A stretch of 64,000 bases of DNA from Pseudomonas sp. QTF5 (GTDB taxonomy: Bacteria; Pseudomonadota; Gammaproteobacteria; Pseudomonadales; Pseudomonadaceae), in assembly GCF_000512695.2 (NCBI RefSeq), contig NZ_AZRW02000023.1, positions 25,791-89,790 of the forward strand. Direction: 5' to 3'. The notes beneath the pieces were generated by a model. The model had not been told where the DNA came from and searched no databases. It saw nothing but the letters and a program-made list of their open reading frames with translations. The first letter of the stretch is position 1. Each line of letters starts with the position of its first letter. The position numbers and the translations under genes were made by a program. Below are positions 62,125 to 64,000 of the stretch, piece after piece.

Positions 62125-62153
62125 AAAAAGCCCGGCATCGAGCCGGGCTTTTT
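62125..62153 (-). terminator. Terminator of the second glycine-zipper gene
   Basis: AAAAAGCCCGGC and GCCGGGCTTTTT pair around ATCGA, with T-tracts in both directions. It lies 17 bases after the stop at 62171. Confidence 0.9.
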
Positions 62154-62170
62154 CAGCGGATCATTCAGGA

Positions 62171-62536
62171 TCAGTGACCCTTTTTGGACAGATTGCTGCC
62201 CACGCCGCCGCCCAATGCACCGCCCAGACCAGCGCCGATGGTGGAACCTGTCTTACCGCCCAGGCTGTTGCCGATAACCGAACCGCCTGCCGCGCCGACA
62301 CCGCCGCCGATGGCCGCTTTGGTGCGGCTGCCTTTGCGTGCTGCAACAGCACTGCCGGCTGCGCCCGCTACGCCAGCACCAATCGCTGCACCGGTGCTGC
62401 CGCCCATTTTCTGGCCGACCACATTACCCAGCGCGCCACCCAGACCACCACCGAGCGCGGCAGTGCCATCACCGGCAGCCATCGCACCTTGAGCAACCAA
62501 AAGGCCCAGAACCAGAGCAGGCAGTGTCAAACGCAT
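62171..62536 (-). CDS. Glycine-zipper protein (paralogue)
   Basis: 121 residues from ATG at 62536. Same signal peptide (LTLPALVLGLLVAQGAMAAG) and zipper repeats as the gene at 61559, nearly collinear up to GSNL, ending SKKGH. The two arose by tandem duplication and have since differed mainly in the tail. Each has its own terminator, so they are separate units. Confidence 0.82.
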   Translation of the reverse strand: MRLTLPALVLGLLVAQGAMAAGDGTAALGGGLGGALGNVVGQKMGGSTGAAIGAGVAGAAGSAVAARKGSRTKAAIGGGVGAAGGSVIGNSLGGKTGSTIGAGLGGALGGGVGSNLSKKGH

Positions 62537-62679
62537 AACGAGAGCCTCAAAAAAAGGGGGGAAACCGAAAGGCCGGAGATTGAATGCTTTAGAGGAGGCA
62601 AAGTCCAGACACAAACACGGAACAACCTCGTCATTGGCGACGGTTGGACAGCATTTATGGAAAAGGTTTTATAACAGGC

Positions 62680-62706
62680 AAAAAAAAGCCCGCTGGGGAG
62701 ACGGGC
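62680..62706 (-). terminator. Orphan intrinsic terminator, minus strand
   Basis: GCCCG (62688-62692) pairs with CGGGC (62702-62706); on the minus strand it is followed by eight T (62687-62680). No convincing gene lies just upstream of it on that strand (62710-62848), so it may end a small RNA or protect the glycine-zipper promoter. The remainder of the 349-bp gap 62537-62885 shows no gene. Confidence 0.6.
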
Positions 62707-62840
62707 CAGGGTACTGCTTTCTAACGGATGAGCTGAGACTACGTAGGCTGGTGTGAAAAGTTTGTGAAAAAAACCACTAGTGTTCGCAATATTGTAGGAC
62801 GTTTCTTCGCATTGCCTCCAAGGGTGATTTCTACCCTTAA

Positions 62841-62869
62841 AAAACAAGAAACCCCGCTCAATGGCGGGG
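62841..62869 (-). terminator. Terminator of the small CxxC gene
   Basis: CCCCGC (62852-62857) and GCGGGG (62864-62869) form the stem; on the minus strand it is followed by GTTTCTTGTTTTTT. It lies 16 bases after the stop at 62886. Confidence 0.75.
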
Positions 62870-62885
62870 CTCGACGAGTCACTGT

Positions 62886-63080
62886 TTACTTCCTGGAGGG
62901 CGCCCCCAGCTTGGGCATGAATTTCGATTTCGGCCCTCGGGTCCGAGGCACTGCGGATTTGATTTTGTTGATCTTGATACGGTCTTCACCGAAGCTCGGC
63001 ACATAGTCCGTCTGACCACACTGCACGCAATTATTGATTGGAAAATCCGCCCCGTCGTCTTCGATATACGGCTCAGTCAT
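62886..63080 (-). CDS. Small CxxC protein of unknown function
   Basis: 64 residues from ATG at 63080, with GAGAGGAG 8 bases upstream. Acidic N-terminus (TEPYIEDDGADFPINN), a single CVQCG pair, then a basic C-terminal half (RIKINKIKSAVPRTRGPKSK). One CxxC could bind zinc as a dimer or act in redox. Clear start and terminator argue for a real gene. The 222-bp gap to the next gene shows nothing. Confidence 0.65.
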   Translation of the reverse strand: MTEPYIEDDGADFPINNCVQCGQTDYVPSFGEDRIKINKIKSAVPRTRGPKSKFMPKLGAPSRK

Positions 63081-63303
63081 ATCTTCGCTCCTCTCAACGG
63101 GTCGATACCGGCAAGCCCTATTTGCCTGAAAAATATCGACCACCCAGGATTTTGAGACTAGCTGGTCATTCCCGGACTTGTGATTCAGATTGTTACGTGC
63201 CCGACGAATGGGCAGCGTCTGCCTCCTACAAAACCGGATGGCGAATAACCAGAAGGTGCACGTCCTTGGCACGGCGGCGCAGTGAAGATTTTTTCACACC
63301 CAC

Positions 63304-63624
63304 TTACCTCAGTTTGACCGCCGTCCCGGTCACAAACACCACCACCATTCCACCCTTGCCGGCCGGCATGCTGATCTCATAATCGAGCCCCACCACTGCA
63401 TCCGCCTGAAGCGCCCGCGCCCGTTCCTTGATCTCGTCGGTGGCCTGAATCCGCGCATCCTTCAATGCCCGCTCCAACGTTTGAGAACGCCCGCCGAAAA
63501 AATCCCGCATGCCGGCAAACAGATCGCGGATCACGTTAACGCCCTGCACCGACTCGGCGCTGACGATGTCCAGGTAAGCGGTGATTTGCCGACCTTCGAT
63601 GGTGTGGGTTGTGGTGGTGATCAT
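63304..63624 (-). CDS. YbjQ family protein (UPF0145)
   Basis: 106 residues from ATG at 63624 with AAGGA upstream. YbjQ-like: EGRQITAYLDIVSAESVQGVNVIRD, then FFGGRSQTLERALKDARIQATDEIKERA and ADAVVGLDYEISMP. Pentamer-forming cytoplasmic family of unknown function, sometimes called heavy-metal binding on weak grounds. Confidence 0.9.
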   Translation of the reverse strand: MITTTTHTIEGRQITAYLDIVSAESVQGVNVIRDLFAGMRDFFGGRSQTLERALKDARIQATDEIKERARALQADAVVGLDYEISMPAGKGGMVVVFVTGTAVKLR

Positions 63625-64000
63625 GAAATGTCCTTGTTCAGAGCTGTCGTCGATAGGGCGAAACGACGGGGAAAACGGCGCGAGAATTGAGTATAGAGAT
63701 CGATTCCCGTCGAGGGGTTTGGCAGTCTAACAGGGGAGCGGAACTCACCTGAAATGGGGCTTTGAGGGCGGTTTGAAAAGGTCGTACCCGAAAAGCAGTT
63801 AAGTCCTACATATCGCTCGGAAGCCGCGCCCCGATTGCGCATTGCTCTGGCTGAGGTGGGCTCATATAGTTTGAGCGTCGCCTGACACGCGAGAGTAAAT
63901 CCTTGTTCTGCCGACTTTCTTATCTAAAACCACCTACTCGGCGTTTTTCAAGGTAGTTGTCGCGTCAACCGTCCAGCTATGCCGCTCTTTTCTCGTCCTG
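63625..64000. other. Region without a supported gene
   Basis: The last 376 bases hold only short open frames without ribosome sites, family matches or terminators. The promoter of the YbjQ gene should lie near its left end; nothing else was recognised. Confidence 0.5.

Overview
The window is a chromosomal segment of a Pseudomonas, most likely of the P. fluorescens complex. The evidence is the gene order nasS-nasT-nasA-(phosphatase/kinase)-nirB-nirD-nasC-cobA / oprF-sigX-cmpX-crfX-cmaX-rraA-hydrolase-ppsA / ppsR, which is the conserved Pseudomonas order (PA1786 to PA1769 in strain PAO1, from memory). High GC codon use and abundant Pseudomonas REP/REPIN palindromes agree. No rRNA, tRNA, CRISPR array or insertion sequence was seen.

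Layout. (1) 1-14208, minus strand: a type III secretion locus of the Inv/Mxi-Spa (Salmonella SPI-1) type, in exact SPI-1 order invF-G-E-A-B-C-I-J-spaO-P-Q-R-S-sicA-sipB; sipB runs off the left edge, and needle and basal-ring genes are not in view. (2) 14298-26087, plus strand: assimilatory nitrate/nitrite module. The regulators NasS/NasT, the transporter NasA and the nirBD-nasC-cobA operon are each preceded by a sigma-54 promoter and a two-hairpin leader with a terminator, of the type bound by ANTAR proteins such as NasT. (3) 26139-35534: envelope-stress and central-carbon genes (oprF, sigX, cmpX, crfX, cmaX, rraA-like, hydrolase, ppsA/ppsR), with a 158-bp palindrome in the ppsA/ppsR intergenic region. 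(4) 35685-44308, minus strand: methylcitrate (propionate) operon gntR-prpB-prpC-acnD-prpF-prpD, with REPINs in three of its junctions. (5) 44607-47670: a protease-like / inactive transglutaminase-7TM / ATP-grasp trio. (6) 47886-53675: pabB, thrH, cysH, a divergent LysR/SDR pair and a HAD phosphatase, separated by REP doublets. (7) 53939-60367: an Rhs polymorphic toxin with an ADP-ribosyltransferase-like tip, followed by two intact and one broken paralogous immunity candidates in AT-rich DNA. (8) 60468-63624, minus strand: small secreted or low-complexity proteins (Gly/Ser-rich, acidic, two duplicated glycine-zipper proteins), a small CxxC protein and a YbjQ-family protein.

How they work together: NasS senses nitrate and releases NasT, which should antiterminate its own operon, nasA and nirBD-nasC-cobA; CobA supplies the siroheme precursor needed by NirB. 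PpsR is expected to control PpsA by reversible phosphorylation. The prp genes convert propionyl-CoA to pyruvate and succinate under a GntR repressor whose likely operators (ATTGTCGACA) lie at its own start. The T3SS and Rhs regions are the accessory parts; the rest is largely core Pseudomonas genome.
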